DNA from: Desulfobacterota bacterium AH_259_B03_O07
Lineage (GTDB): Bacteria; Desulfobacterota_D; UBA1144; Nemesobacterales; CSP1-2
Reading direction: 5' to 3'
Length of the DNA stretch: 46,257 nucleotides
Assembly: GCA_027717645.1 (NCBI GenBank)
Contig: JALLOG010000010.1
Span: 1 to 46,257 of the forward strand
In this document: one piece after another, positions 7,453 to 15,952 of the stretch
Position numbering within the stretch: position 1 is the first letter of the stretch
Layout: the number at the start of each line of letters is the position of its first letter
The notes under the pieces: generated by a model
The model's input: only the letters and a program-made list of their open reading frames with translations
Database searches by the model: none
Told to the model about the DNA's origin: nothing
Program-made: the position numbers and the translations under genes

Positions 7453-8244
7453 ATGGATATTACAATTGAACAAATAAGGGAAGCGGTAGAAAAAGCGCCG
7501 GTCATTCAAAAAAGGGTGGTAGAAAATGGCTATCGTGGCTTACAAGTAAAATGGGAAGTCAAATTCTTTGGTATTGATGAATCGCCAGATTCAAAGGGAT
7601 ACATCGGTCTATTAACAACGGATGGGGGCACGGGAGTTTCTTTTGAGGTTAAGCTTAGTGATTATCCGGAACTGAATATATTAAAAAATGGCCATAGAAT
7701 ATTGGTGGAAGGCACAATAGCTGATGTTGATGTAATTATGATTAAGCTGACTGATTGTCAGATTACGATTCTGCCAGAAGAGAAAGAGCCCTCCAATGAG
7801 GAGGGTAACCAAATCGCCTCTCGATCGGAAGAACATAAAGGCCAAAATGAAAGAAGTGTGATAATTTTTCCCCACGAATTGATAAATAAATTACCGGATG
7901 ATATTAAAAAGGTTTGCGAGGAGTTTAACTTTAGCTTTGGAAACAGAAAACCTTTGGCCAGCATGTTGCTTTTGAGAAGGCTGTTGCCTTTGTCTATTGT
8001 GAGAAAATTTCAAGTAGCTGGTAAGGAACTGAAAATAAAGCCTGCTGGCGAATACTTAGAAACCAAAACTCTTTTGGGGAAGATAGAACCCTCTATTAAG
8101 AATAAGAAGCTTTATCGTGAAATATTGAATTACAAGGTATTAACAGATAGTTCTCAACATTCTTATACATTTTTCCCCACATTGTCTGATGTAGAAGGAG
8201 CAGCTATTAAAATCAGATTATTGCTTGATGATATATTTTCTTAA
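7453..8244 (+). CDS. Hypothetical protein with OB-fold-like N-terminus
   Basis: 263 residues. Residues 1-110 alternate strands in a pattern like nucleic-acid-binding OB folds of the exonuclease VII large-subunit or tRNA-anticodon type (VKWEVKFFGIDE, then HRILVEGTIADVDVIMIKLT). An acidic linker (about 112-135) leads to a helical C-terminal domain (about 140-263) that I do not recognise. There is no close ribosome site other than an AAGG about 13 bases upstream. It follows the truncated ATPase by 226 bp and may be a leftover of the same accessory locus. Binding to nucleic acid is inferred only from fold likeness. Confidence 0.65.
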   Translation: MDITIEQIREAVEKAPVIQKRVVENGYRGLQVKWEVKFFGIDESPDSKGYIGLLTTDGGTGVSFEVKLSDYPELNILKNGHRILVEGTIADVDVIMIKLTDCQITILPEEKEPSNEEGNQIASRSEEHKGQNERSVIIFPHELINKLPDDIKKVCEEFNFSFGNRKPLASMLLLRRLLPLSIVRKFQVAGKELKIKPAGEYLETKTLLGKIEPSIKNKKLYREILNYKVLTDSSQHSYTFFPTLSDVEGAAIKIRLLLDDIFS

Positions 8245-8519
8245 GGGGTTCGAAATAACCTTTGGCGACTTTATGATGCGGGGGACAATTTATAAGTTTT
8301 GATTGCGGTCTTCCGTCGTGAAATATAAAAATACAATATGGCTGACCACCCTTTTCAATATGATTTTGCAGTTTTTGAGCTAGGGGTCTCCCGTGCGCCC
8401 GTGTGTGGACCCTTAATCCCTTTAGTATATTAAACTAGGTACTTCTCTATTTTGGGCTAGGGGGTCGAATGGAGTGCACCCCTTTTTTAGGACACCTTTT
8501 CTATAAGAAAGTTTTATAT
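8245..8519. other. Gene-free stretch
   Basis: No coding frame is credible. A GGGTC/GACCC pair (8384-8388 and 8408-8412) encloses a GC-rich loop and could fold in RNA or single-stranded DNA. The rest is AT-rich. It separates the OB-fold gene from a bidirectional terminator. Confidence 0.4.
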
Positions 8520-8551
8520 AAAGCGGAATTACCACTCCGCTTTTTATTTTT
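8520..8551. terminator. Rho-independent terminator, possibly bidirectional
   Basis: AAAGCGGA (8520-8527) pairs with TCCGCTTT (8536-8543) around an 8-nt loop and is followed by TTATTTTT on the + strand; A-rich sequence precedes it on the other side. It could end both the + strand gene at 7453 and the minus strand gene at 8626. Confidence 0.75.
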
Positions 8552-8618
8552 CTGGAGGAGATAACTTCGGCACCCGAAACCAGCTCTGATTATCCCTAAT
8601 TCAGGTTCGAATAGCGTC
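8544..8618 (-). pseudogene. C-terminal scrap, copy 1, of an unknown gene
   Basis: Minus-strand frame ending at TAA 8546-8544. After an in-frame TGA (8603-8601) it reads IRDNQSWFRVPKLSPPEK. The W/I-R-x-N-Q-x-x-F-x-V-P-K-L pattern recurs at 9424-9534 on the other side of the YaaW-like gene, so both are probably tails of related, decayed genes. Confidence 0.45.
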
Positions 8619-8625
8619 AATGGAT

Positions 8626-9369
8626 CTATCGATTTTCCTCACGAATAATGCAGAGTCCCAAATAAAGAACGATTGGGGCGGTTTTTCTTTCTGCGGGCCC
8701 CTGAATGTCAAATACTATCCAACCAACAGTAATTATCCACATTGCAGGGCCAATCCATACCCTCCACGCCGGGAATTTTTTCATTACTTCTGTAATAAGT
8801 TTCGTGGCAGCTTTCTTGCCAATATAGTTTGAAATCGTTGCAAAAACAATATCTGTTACTAACTTCTGAACTGCTTTTACCCCAAGCAGCTTTATCATTA
8901 TCGGAATGGAAATATTTTTTGCATGTTTTTTTAGAAACTCTTCAGTATCTTTTTTAGATGCCCCCGATTTTCTTAATAATTCTTGTTGCTGTTCACTATC
9001 CAGGCTTTGAAACTTTCTAGTTGTATACTTTTCGACTATGTCTTTCAATACTTCTTCATCTGTGCCTAACTTTGAGATATTTATTTTTAACGCTTTAGCA
9101 ACGTCTTGGGTTATTTCTTGAAATTGAACTCCAGATTCGTCTGAAAACATGCGTCGAAGTAAATATGCGATATCTGCACTACCGAGATAGCGTATCTCTT
9201 TTTCAAGTAGTTGAATTAACTCACGTTTATTCTTTTTTGTTTTACGAGACTCAAGTTTTTCGAGAGCCTCTTTTAATTCCTTGTCATTTGTAAGATTGAA
9301 ACGGCTGCGAATTATGCCTATCAAGAATTCATAATCAGCGATGTCGAGTTTGTCCAGTATTGCTTTCAT
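8626..9369 (-). CDS. YaaW-family protein
   Basis: About 247 residues from the ATG at 9369 (an upstream TTG at 9393 is possible but lacks support). It resembles E. coli YaaW in layout: a helical start with D-x-x-F-L, a central ELIQLLEKEIRYLGSADIAY segment followed by VAKALKINISKL, and a hydrophobic C-terminal region ending P-I-V-L-Y-L-G-L-C-I-I-R, matching the P-A-V-L-x-I-A-x-L-R end of YaaW. The C-terminal 80 residues contain one or two membrane-compatible helices. The family has no settled biochemical role. It is flanked on both sides by similar gene scraps, suggesting that it was brought in with duplicated DNA. Confidence 0.7.
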   Translation of the reverse strand: MKAILDKLDIADYEFLIGIIRSRFNLTNDKELKEALEKLESRKTKKNKRELIQLLEKEIRYLGSADIAYLLRRMFSDESGVQFQEITQDVAKALKINISKLGTDEEVLKDIVEKYTTRKFQSLDSEQQQELLRKSGASKKDTEEFLKKHAKNISIPIMIKLLGVKAVQKLVTDIVFATISNYIGKKAATKLITEVMKKFPAWRVWIGPAMWIITVGWIVFDIQGPAERKTAPIVLYLGLCIIREENR

Positions 9370-9423
9370 AATATTTATTAACCTAAGGTCCAATTATTGA
9401 TTATATAAAATAACATAGAATTA

Positions 9424-9534
9424 TTATTTCAAGGAATAATCTGGAGTATTACCAAGAAGCTTCGGTACCCAAAACGACTCTTGATTCTCCCGAATCCAGG
9501 TACTAACAGCCTCCGATACGATTTTACGGTGAAC
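9424..9534 (-). pseudogene. C-terminal scrap, copy 2, of an unknown gene
   Basis: Open minus-strand frame of 36 codons after a TAA. It contains WIRENQESFWVPKLLG and ends YSLK-stop. It shares the WIRxNQ...F.VPKL motif with 8544-8618. No start codon belongs to it, so it is a truncated gene end, possibly the displaced 3' end of the small frame at 9563-9715. Confidence 0.45.
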
Positions 9535-9562
9535 TTAGTGAACTTTGTGAACGTTGCTTTGG

Positions 9563-9715
9563 CTAAGTAGCTTTAGGTAGAGATTCTTCATTCTCATTCC
9601 CAAAAACCCTATATATTTCAGCAATGTCTTTCGATAAATGGTGCCAAATTCGTCCTACCCCCGCAACATCATTTTTATCTCTAATTTGTTGCTTTAAATA
9701 AGGGTTTTCCAGCAT
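9563..9715 (-). CDS. Small hypothetical protein or 5' part of a broken gene
   Basis: A 50-codon frame beginning MLENPYLKQQIRDKNDVAGV, then an amphipathic helix (IWHHLSKDIAEIYRVF). The ribosome site is weak (AGG). The 36-codon scrap at 9424-9534 follows on the same strand in another frame, so this could be the N-terminal part of one gene broken by a frameshift or deletion. No family recognised. Confidence 0.4.
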   Translation of the reverse strand: MLENPYLKQQIRDKNDVAGVGRIWHHLSKDIAEIYRVFGNENEESLPKAT

Positions 9716-9928
9716 AACCTATATTTTGCTGTGATGGAATGTTGATTGGCTGTTGTACGTTGTTGCCCACCGGTTGCCCAAGAAGTGATAAAAAGTGATT
9801 AAAACTGATAATTACTGATTACAATTGATAATTTCATTTTATCCAATGCGGAGACGAAATCATTGCTTTTAGGTGATAAGGGGTATAGACTTGCTTGCAC
9901 AGAATAAAATCTAACAAAAATCATAATT

Positions 9929-10504
9929 ATGGCGTATTTCAATAAAGACAAAAAATCGAGTAGGGGGAAGGGTGGCAAGAAATTTGGCGTACGAAGTTTT
10001 GGCGGTGACCGAGGTGGAAGTAGGGGATTTAGCGGTCGAAGAGGTGGAGACCGTCCTGAGATGCACAGCGCGAAATGTAGCGCATGTGGTAAAAACTGCG
10101 AAGTGCCATTTCGACCATCAGGCGAAAAACCAGTTTATTGTAAAGACTGTTTTAAAGGCGAAGGTGATGACAATTCACGAGGTTTTCGAGACGGAGGTAG
10201 AAGGGATTTTGGCGGTAGAGACTCTAAACCACGCTTTGGTTACAAACCATCATATCAGCACGACGGTGGCAAGAGCACCGAAAACTACAAAGCTCAGTTT
10301 GAACAGTTAAACAGTAAGCTTGATAGAATTCTAAAAGCATTAAACCCTGCTGGTTTTGAAAATACAAAGGAAACAAATACACCAAAATCAGAAAAACTTC
10401 GAAAAGCTCCAAAGAAAGAGGTTGATACCGCAGCTCTGAAGAAAGTAATTACAAAAGCAATTGATAAAAAGCCTGCGACAAAAAAAGTAGCAGTCAAAGA
10501 ATAA
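9929..10504 (+). CDS. RGG-rich protein with a CxxC zinc ribbon
   Basis: 191 residues. Residues 1-45 are Gly/Arg-rich with RGG/RGFSGRRGG repeats. A compact zinc ribbon follows (about 49-76): C-S-A-C-G-K-N, then EVPFRPSGEKPVYC-x-x-CF, giving two CxxC knuckles 18 residues apart. This matches the zf-trcl-type 'CxxC...VPFxP...KPVYCxxC' domain known from many candidate phyla. A second Arg/Gly-rich stretch (about 84-105) leads to a short helix (EQLNSKLDRILKAL) and a Lys-rich tail (about 150-191). The composition points to RNA or single-stranded nucleic acid binding. It is a single gene with its own terminator; the ATG lacks a clear Shine-Dalgarno. Confidence 0.8.
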   Translation: MAYFNKDKKSSRGKGGKKFGVRSFGGDRGGSRGFSGRRGGDRPEMHSAKCSACGKNCEVPFRPSGEKPVYCKDCFKGEGDDNSRGFRDGGRRDFGGRDSKPRFGYKPSYQHDGGKSTENYKAQFEQLNSKLDRILKALNPAGFENTKETNTPKSEKLRKAPKKEVDTAALKKVITKAIDKKPATKKVAVKE

Positions 10505-10524
10505 AAAAGAATAAAAAAAAGAAT

Positions 10525-10552
10525 AAATAGGGACATCTGTCCCTATTTTTTA
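10525..10552 (+). terminator. Rho-independent terminator of the zinc-ribbon gene
   Basis: AAATAGGGACA and TGTCCCTATTT form a long stem with a tight loop, followed by a T-run, 20 nt after the stop codon. The A-rich upstream arm makes it able to work in both directions. Confidence 0.85.
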
Positions 10553-10762
10553 ATACACTTTTCCTTATGTGACAGAATAAGTTATTAACGTCTAATAATA
10601 GGATGTTTTGATATTATTGTATTATCAAAAAGTTGCTTATACATATAAGTGGCATTAAACTATGGATTAGGATTGAGACAACCCAATAAATTATTTTGCT
10701 AACTATTATTTTATAAGACCTCAAGATCTGCATGGTTGTTTCCCGTTGGTTATCCGGAGAAT

Positions 10763-13021
10763 ATGAACAGTTTCAAGAGACAAAAATCATTTCACTTGGG
10801 CTTAAAAATATCTATTGGAATTATTTTTTGTTTTGCTGTTTTTTTTTCAATATGTTTAGCGGAGACTTCTATTATTAATGCATCGGAGGCAAAAAAAATG
10901 GGGAAGGCAAATAGATTAATAAACGAAAAAAGTCCTTACTTACTTCAACACGCGGATAATCCAGTAAATTGGTATCCTTGGGGTGAAGAGGCTTTTGAAA
11001 AGGCTAGAAAAGAGAATAAACCTATTCTACTATCAATTGGATATTCTACGTGCCATTGGTGTCATGTGATGGAGCATGAGTCTTTTGAAGATCCGGAAGT
11101 CGCAAAACTAATGAATGAAACATTCATTTCAATTAAGGTGGATCGCGAGGAACGACCGGATATCGATAACATCTACATGACTGTCTGTCAGATGATTTCT
11201 AAGGGCAACTGTGGTTGGCCTTTAAATGTGATATTGACTCCGGACAATAAGCCCTTTTTTGCTGCGACATATATTCCTAAACAGAGTCGATTTGGCCGAA
11301 TAGGTATGATGGAACTTATTCCGCGTATAAATGAAATCTGGAATACGCAAAGAGATGAGGTATTGAAGTCAGCTAATCAGATTACTTCTGCATTGAAACG
11401 AGGTTTGCAGTACTCGGATGTTCAGGAAACTAGGATCCTAGATGAATCTGTGCTTAAAAATGCTTATACCCAGCTCTCAACCAATTTTGACTCTATCCAT
11501 GGGGGTTTTGGTAGTAGACCAAAGTTTCCTACACCACATAATTATCTATTCTTACTTCGTTATTGGAAACGTAGTGGGGATGAAAATGCTCGGTCAATGG
11601 TAGAGAAAAGTCTTCAAGAGATGAGGCATGGAGGAGTATATGATCACATTGGTTTTGGATTTCATCGCTATTCGACAGATCCAGAATGGTTTTCACCGCA
11701 TTTTGAAAAGATGCTTTATGATCAGGCTATGCTTGCCATGGCTTACATTGAAGCTTATCAGGCTACTGGGAAAAAGGAATATGAGCAGACTGCTCGTGAA
11801 ATTTTCACATATGTGCTTAGAGATATGACAGACAAAGGAGGTGGATTTTATTCAGCCGAGGATGCGGATAGTGAGGGTGAAGAAGGTAAGTTTTACCTAT
11901 GGACGGATGAGGAAATCAAAAAAATATTGGGAAAAGATCAAGCCGACTTAATTATCAATGTATTTAACGTGAAAGATGAAGGCAATTTCAGCGAAGAGGC
12001 ATCCGGAAGGAAAACAGGGAACAACATTTTGCATCTCAAAAAGCCTGTAGCTGAAATTGCCTCTTCACTTAACGTATCGGAAGAAGAACTTAGTAAGAGT
12101 ATTGAGACTTCAAGAGAAAGGCTTTTCCAGGTGAGGGAAAAAAGAATACATCCCTATAAAGACGATAAAATATTAACCGATTGGAATGGATTGATGATTG
12201 CTGCACTCGCAAAGGGAGCCAAGGCGTTTAATGATCCGAAATATTCTGAGGCTGCATCGAGAGCTGTTGATTTTATTTTAAAGAACCTGAGAGATAACAA
12301 TGGAAGATTACTGCATCGTTATCGTGACGGTGAAGCTGGGATCATGGCAAATATTGATGATTATGCATTTTTAATTTTGGGTTTGATAGAACTATACGAA
12401 GCTACCTTTGATACAATGTATCTACAAACCGCCTTGGATTTGAATAATGAATTGATTAAACACTTTTGGGATGTTAAAAACGGCGGATTTTACTTCACTT
12501 CAGATGATGGTGAAGAGTTATTGGTCCGTCAAAAGGAGATTAATGACGGCGCAATCCCCTCAGGCAACTCGGTAGCCATGCTTAATCTGCTAAGGCTAGG
12601 ACGAATCACTGCTGATACGGATTTCGAGGAAAAGGCTTTTCAGATAGGCAATGTATTTTCGGAGTCTGTAAAGCGATACCCATCTGGTTTTACACAGTTT
12701 ATGGTTGGTTTGGAATTTGGAATAGGTCCTTCCTATGAGGTAATAATTGTGGGCGATTCCAAAGCACATGATACGGAAGACATGTTGCAATCTTTACATA
12801 AGCAATTCGTTCCAAATAAGGTGGTTTTGTTTCGTTCAACAGAGGAGGGTGAAGGTAGCATTACTCAGATTGCCGAATATACAAAAAATCATATAAGCCA
12901 AAATGGAAAGGCTACTGCGTATGTCTGCCTTAATTATGTATGCAAACTACCCACAACCGATATTGAAAAAATGTTGGAATTGCTAAAAGTGAAAAAGATC
13001 CAATCAAAAAAGCCTTCATAA
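10763..13021 (+). CDS. DUF255 thioredoxin-domain protein (YyaL/SPATA20 family), with signal peptide
   Basis: 752 residues from the ATG at 10763, which has CGGAG five to six bases upstream; a TTG at 10736 is less likely. Residues 1-34 form a signal peptide or anchor (basic start, then a hydrophobic core ending S-I-C-L-A-E). The mature part starts with the family hallmark [20 protein letters not shown], and the thioredoxin-like active site CHWCH is at 97-101. An (alpha/alpha)6-barrel domain typical of N-acylglucosamine-epimerase-like folds fills the remainder, with WHGLM-like [17 protein letters not shown] near 470. The family is widespread and poorly characterised. Most members are cytosolic, so export is a variation worth noting. 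No operon partner. Confidence 0.9.
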   Translation: MNSFKRQKSFHLGLKISIGIIFCFAVFFSICLAETSIINASEAKKMGKANRLINEKSPYLLQHADNPVNWYPWGEEAFEKARKENKPILLSIGYSTCHWCHVMEHESFEDPEVAKLMNETFISIKVDREERPDIDNIYMTVCQMISKGNCGWPLNVILTPDNKPFFAATYIPKQSRFGRIGMMELIPRINEIWNTQRDEVLKSANQITSALKRGLQYSDVQETRILDESVLKNAYTQLSTNFDSIHGGFGSRPKFPTPHNYLFLLRYWKRSGDENARSMVEKSLQEMRHGGVYDHIGFGFHRYSTDPEWFSPHFEKMLYDQAMLAMAYIEAYQATGKKEYEQTAREIFTYVLRDMTDKGGGFYSAEDADSEGEEGKFYLWTDEEIKKILGKDQADLIINVFNVKDEGNFSEEASGRKTGNNILHLKKPVAEIASSLNVSEEELSKSIETSRERLFQVREKRIHPYKDDKILTDWNGLMIAALAKGAKAFNDPKYSEAASRAVDFILKNLRDNNGRLLHRYRDGEAGIMANIDDYAFLILGLIELYEATFDTMYLQTALDLNNELIKHFWDVKNGGFYFTSDDGEELLVRQKEINDGAIPSGNSVAMLNLLRLGRITADTDFEEKAFQIGNVFSESVKRYPSGFTQFMVGLEFGIGPSYEVIIVGDSKAHDTEDMLQSLHKQFVPNKVVLFRSTEEGEGSITQIAEYTKNHISQNGKATAYVCLNYVCKLPTTDIEKMLELLKVKKIQSKKPS

Positions 13022-13154
13022 TTTAAAATACCTCATTATCATTCAATTAATTCCTATGCTTAATATGTAGATTTCGTCAGCTATACCAATTAAGCTCATT
13101 CATCATAAAAAATTATTTTTAAAAGTTTCCGGATCGAAATATATTTTATTTAAT

Positions 13155-13184
13155 TTGTATTTTTTAAATAGCTTGTGTTAATAT
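13155..13184 (+). promoter_or_regulatory. Candidate sigma-70 promoter of the 53-residue gene
   Basis: TTGTAT (13155-13160) and TAATAT (13179-13184) are separated by 18 bp. The transcript would start just before the AGGAGG of the small gene, giving a very short leader. Assigned from consensus likeness only. Confidence 0.4.
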
Positions 13185-13205
13185 ACTTAAAGGAGGATAT
13201 CATGT

Positions 13206-13367
13206 ATGTCTAAAAGAGGAGGAAGAAAAATCAAAGATCTTGTCGATCTACTCGAAGATCCTGAGAACTCCACGTATGTTGGTGGAGATTATGAAGACAT
13301 AATGGAAATGCTTGAAAAAGAGATGTCTGCTTCAGACGACGAAGTTCAAGATGACCTAGAAGCATAA
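13206..13367 (+). CDS. Small acidic protein, 53 residues, tail-to-tail overlap with mnmG
   Basis: ATG at 13206 is preceded by AAAGGAGG nine bases away, an unusually good ribosome site for this window. The product starts MSKRGGRKIKDLVDLLEDPE, then is strongly acidic with helices (EDIMEMLEKEM) and an Asp/Glu-rich tail ending LEA. The last 22 bases overlap the 3' end of mnmG on the other strand. A basic head and acidic body suggest a protein-binding or regulatory role, but no family is recognised. The ribosome site and the candidate promoter make translation likely. Confidence 0.65.
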   Translation: MSKRGGRKIKDLVDLLEDPENSTYVGGDYEDIMEMLEKEMSASDDEVQDDLEA

Positions 13368-15256
13368 CCCTTTACACCTTTAAGATCGCCCCGCTTTAAA
13401 TAGACCATTAGGACTGAAATAGCAGCAGGTGTTACACCCGAAATTCTACTCGCCTGTCCTAGGGAACCGGGACGAATTTTAGATAGTTTCTGAATTATCT
13501 CCTTCGATAGCCCCGGTATGCTAACATAGGAGAAGTCATTAGGTATTTTTATTTGCTCAATTCTTTTAAATTTGTCCACCTGTTCCAATTGTCTTTGAAT
13601 GTAACCTTCGTACTTCACTTCCATGCATATCTGAGATGAAATATCACTGTTTACAAAGGTACTAGACGGAGGATCAAGAAAACTAAGTTCTCTATATGAT
13701 ATCTCCGGTCGTCTTAGGATTACCTTAAGCGTTTGGGGTTTTTTGAGCGGAGCGGATTCGAGTTGTTCAAGAATTTTATTAGTCTTCGGATTTGGGAGTA
13801 CCTTAGTGTTTTCTAGCCTATCGAGTTCCATCTGAATTCTATTCTTCTTATTCATAAATTTCTCATAATCTTGATCATTAACAAGACCAATTTTGTGACC
13901 CCTTTCCCTAAGCCTTAGGTCGGCGTTATCTTCCCTCAGGATAAGACGATATTCTGCCCTTGAAGTGAACATCCTGTATGGTTCATCTACGCCTTTAGTT
14001 ACAAGGTCATCAACAAGTATTCCGATATAAGCCTCTGATCGATCAAGTACGAAAGTCTCTTCTCCCTTGACTAAACGCGCTGCATTTATTCCAGCTATAA
14101 GACCTTGTGATGCTGCTTCTTCATAACCGGTTGTACCATTAATCTGTCCTGCGAAAAACAGATTTGAGACATGTTTTGTTTCAAGAGTCGGGCTCAGTTG
14201 CGTTGGGTCGAGGAAATCGTACTCAACCGCATAACCGGGCCTCATTATCTCTACGTTTTCAAGTCCGGTTATGGTTCTAGAAATCTCGTGCTGGACATCC
14301 AGTGGTAGGCTCGTAGAAATACCGTTTGGATAGATTTCATATGTTTCTATACCTTCGGGTTCTAAGAATATTTGATGCCTGTCTTTATCCGAAAACTTTA
14401 CAACCTTATCCTCTATGGACGGACAGTATCTTGGCCCTACTCCTTTTATGTGACCGGAATAGAGTGGGGACTTATGCAAGTTGTTTCTGATAACTTCATG
14501 AGTCCTTCGATTTGTGTATGTTATGTAACAAGGTAGTTGCTTTCTTTCAATTTTCTCGCTTGAAAAAGAGAATGGGATGGGGTCATCGTCACCAGGTTGA
14601 ACTTCAAGTATATCCCAGTTTATGGTTCTGCCGTCGAATCTTGGAGGAGTTCCAGTTTTTAGCCTTCCGACCTTGAATCCAAGGCTTTCGAATGAATCAG
14701 TAATTCCAAGTGCAGCCGCCTCACCAGCTCTACCAGCTGATATTTTGGTAAGCCCTATGTGAATTAAACCATTTGGAAATGTTCCGGGTGTCACAACAAC
14801 CGTATCAGAAAAAAAATGCTCTCCAAGATTTGTTTTAACACCCACTACCCTGCCGCCTTCTGCGAGAAACCCCTGAACCATCCTTTGTTTAATATCTATT
14901 TTTGCCTCTGACTCCAAGGCCTTTCTCATATAGGCCTTATATGCTTGTCTATCTGCTTGAGTCCTAGTGGCTTGTACTGCAGGTCCCTTTCGTGTGTTTA
15001 ATCTTCTAAATTGAATAGCAGTGGCGTCAGCGGCTTTTCCCATTTCTCCGCCAATTGCGTCTATCTCCTTTACCAAATGTCCTTTTCCAATACCGCCAAT
15101 GGAAGGATTGCATGACATAAGTCCTATTGTGTCTAGGTTTGCCGTAAGGACAAGTGTTTTACATCCCATTCGAGCCGAAGCGAGTGCTGCCTCGCAGCCT
15201 GCATGACCTGCGCCGATAACGATTACTTGATGTGCTTTCGGATATGAAATCGACAT
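13346..15256 (-). CDS. mnmG: tRNA uridine-5-carboxymethylaminomethyl modification enzyme MnmG
   Basis: About 636 residues from the ATG at 15256, which places the FAD-binding motif GAGHAGCEAA near the N-terminus as in other MnmG proteins; an ATG at 15304 would add a 16-residue extension. With MnmE the enzyme installs the cmnm5/nm5 group at wobble U34 of certain tRNAs, using FAD, NADH and methylene-THF. Family signatures seen are SCNPSIGGIGKGHLVKEIDA, RLKTGTPPR, the CPSIEDK region and the C-terminal GLS-x-E. The length is normal for the family. The usual partners rsmG and mnmE are not adjacent. The 3' end overlaps the convergent small gene at 13206. Confidence 0.97.
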   Translation of the reverse strand: MSISYPKAHQVIVIGAGHAGCEAALASARMGCKTLVLTANLDTIGLMSCNPSIGGIGKGHLVKEIDAIGGEMGKAADATAIQFRRLNTRKGPAVQATRTQADRQAYKAYMRKALESEAKIDIKQRMVQGFLAEGGRVVGVKTNLGEHFFSDTVVVTPGTFPNGLIHIGLTKISAGRAGEAAALGITDSFESLGFKVGRLKTGTPPRFDGRTINWDILEVQPGDDDPIPFSFSSEKIERKQLPCYITYTNRRTHEVIRNNLHKSPLYSGHIKGVGPRYCPSIEDKVVKFSDKDRHQIFLEPEGIETYEIYPNGISTSLPLDVQHEISRTITGLENVEIMRPGYAVEYDFLDPTQLSPTLETKHVSNLFFAGQINGTTGYEEAASQGLIAGINAARLVKGEETFVLDRSEAYIGILVDDLVTKGVDEPYRMFTSRAEYRLILREDNADLRLRERGHKIGLVNDQDYEKFMNKKNRIQMELDRLENTKVLPNPKTNKILEQLESAPLKKPQTLKVILRRPEISYRELSFLDPPSSTFVNSDISSQICMEVKYEGYIQRQLEQVDKFKRIEQIKIPNDFSYVSIPGLSKEIIQKLSKIRPGSLGQASRISGVTPAAISVLMVYLKRGDLKGVKGYASRSS

Positions 15257-15519
15257 ATCTCTATCTGTGGACGCTAATTTAATATTAATGAATTTTAAAT
15301 ACACATTAGTCGTCCGTCAATTGTTTTTTGATATAGAAAGCATACAAACTCAAAGAAAAAAAATGGTAATTTACAATTATTGCTATACGGACAACTAGTC
15401 TATTGTACATTATCGTCGCATATAGCTTGCGACAGGCTTAATCGGGGATCCATCGTTTAATATTTTCTTTTCTTTGTCTTGATACTGAAACAAGTTCAGC
15501 ACGGAGTACAAAGAAACAA

Positions 15520-15565
15520 CCCTTCGACCCTTCGATGAAGCTCAGGGCTCAGGATAGGGCTGACA
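15520..15565. repeat. Fragment of an interspersed GC-richer repeat
   Basis: The sequence around CCCTTCGATGAAGCTCAGGG with a following CTCAGGATAGGG stands out from the AT-rich background. It resembles the short intergenic repeats at 20237-20265, 23606-23633, 23812-23830 and 46186-46210. Such repeats are common between genes in environmental Gram-negative genomes; a link to REP-type transposases is possible but not shown. Confidence 0.5.
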
Positions 15566-15598
15566 AAAAATTAGGATTTATTAAATCAATTCCTACAG

Positions 15599-15763
15599 CT
15601 AAAAATATTTAGCTTTTATTAACTGATGCCGAATCTTCATATCCTTTGATTCGGTTAAATCTTTTTTTAACACTTCCGGAATTGATTTTGGCAATTTTTT
15701 GAATGCCGATTTAAAATCGAAAAGACCGCCCCCGAAATATCTAACATCTACAGCAATGACCAT
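15599..15763 (-). pseudogene. Short coding scrap of 54 codons
   Basis: The frame reads MVIAVDVRYFGGGLFDFKSA, then Lys/Pro-rich helices, and stops at 15599. There is no ribosome site and a TAA lies a few codons upstream in frame. The composition is protein-like, but I cannot name a family. It is either a small gene or the end of a decayed one. Confidence 0.35.
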
Positions 15764-15952
15764 CAAGACTGGCTTTATGGATTAGGGTACCCATAAGTTT
15801 TCTGTAGGGCGTTTCGTTTATTGGAATACGAAAGGATTCCTCTACATTTACATCTTTGATTTAAATTTTTAGTAGCGGAAAGCTTTAGCTTTCCAAATTC
15901 TTTTATAATATTTTAATTTGAATATTATGTTTATTGATTCATACATTAGATA

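Larger units (their letters stand above)
15305..15952. other. Gene-free stretch with a repeat fragment and an ORF scrap
   Basis: About 650 bp. It contains a repeat fragment near 15520-15565, of the family that reads like 'CCTTCGA...GCTCAGG...AGG' and recurs at 20237, 23600 and 46190. It also holds a short minus-strand frame (15599-15763). Otherwise AT-rich, with no intact gene. Confidence 0.5.

Noticed and set aside
7309-7509. Minus-strand frame of 66 codons with a protein-like end (TRWLAWKDSLRTLEWERLF)
   Set aside because: It overlaps the start of the 7453 gene, has no ribosome site and its first part looks random; at best a gene scrap.
8245-8275. T-arm-like GGGGTTCGAAATAACC suggesting a tRNA fragment
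   Set aside because: Stem arms do not pair as a 5-bp T-stem and no acceptor strand or CCA follows.
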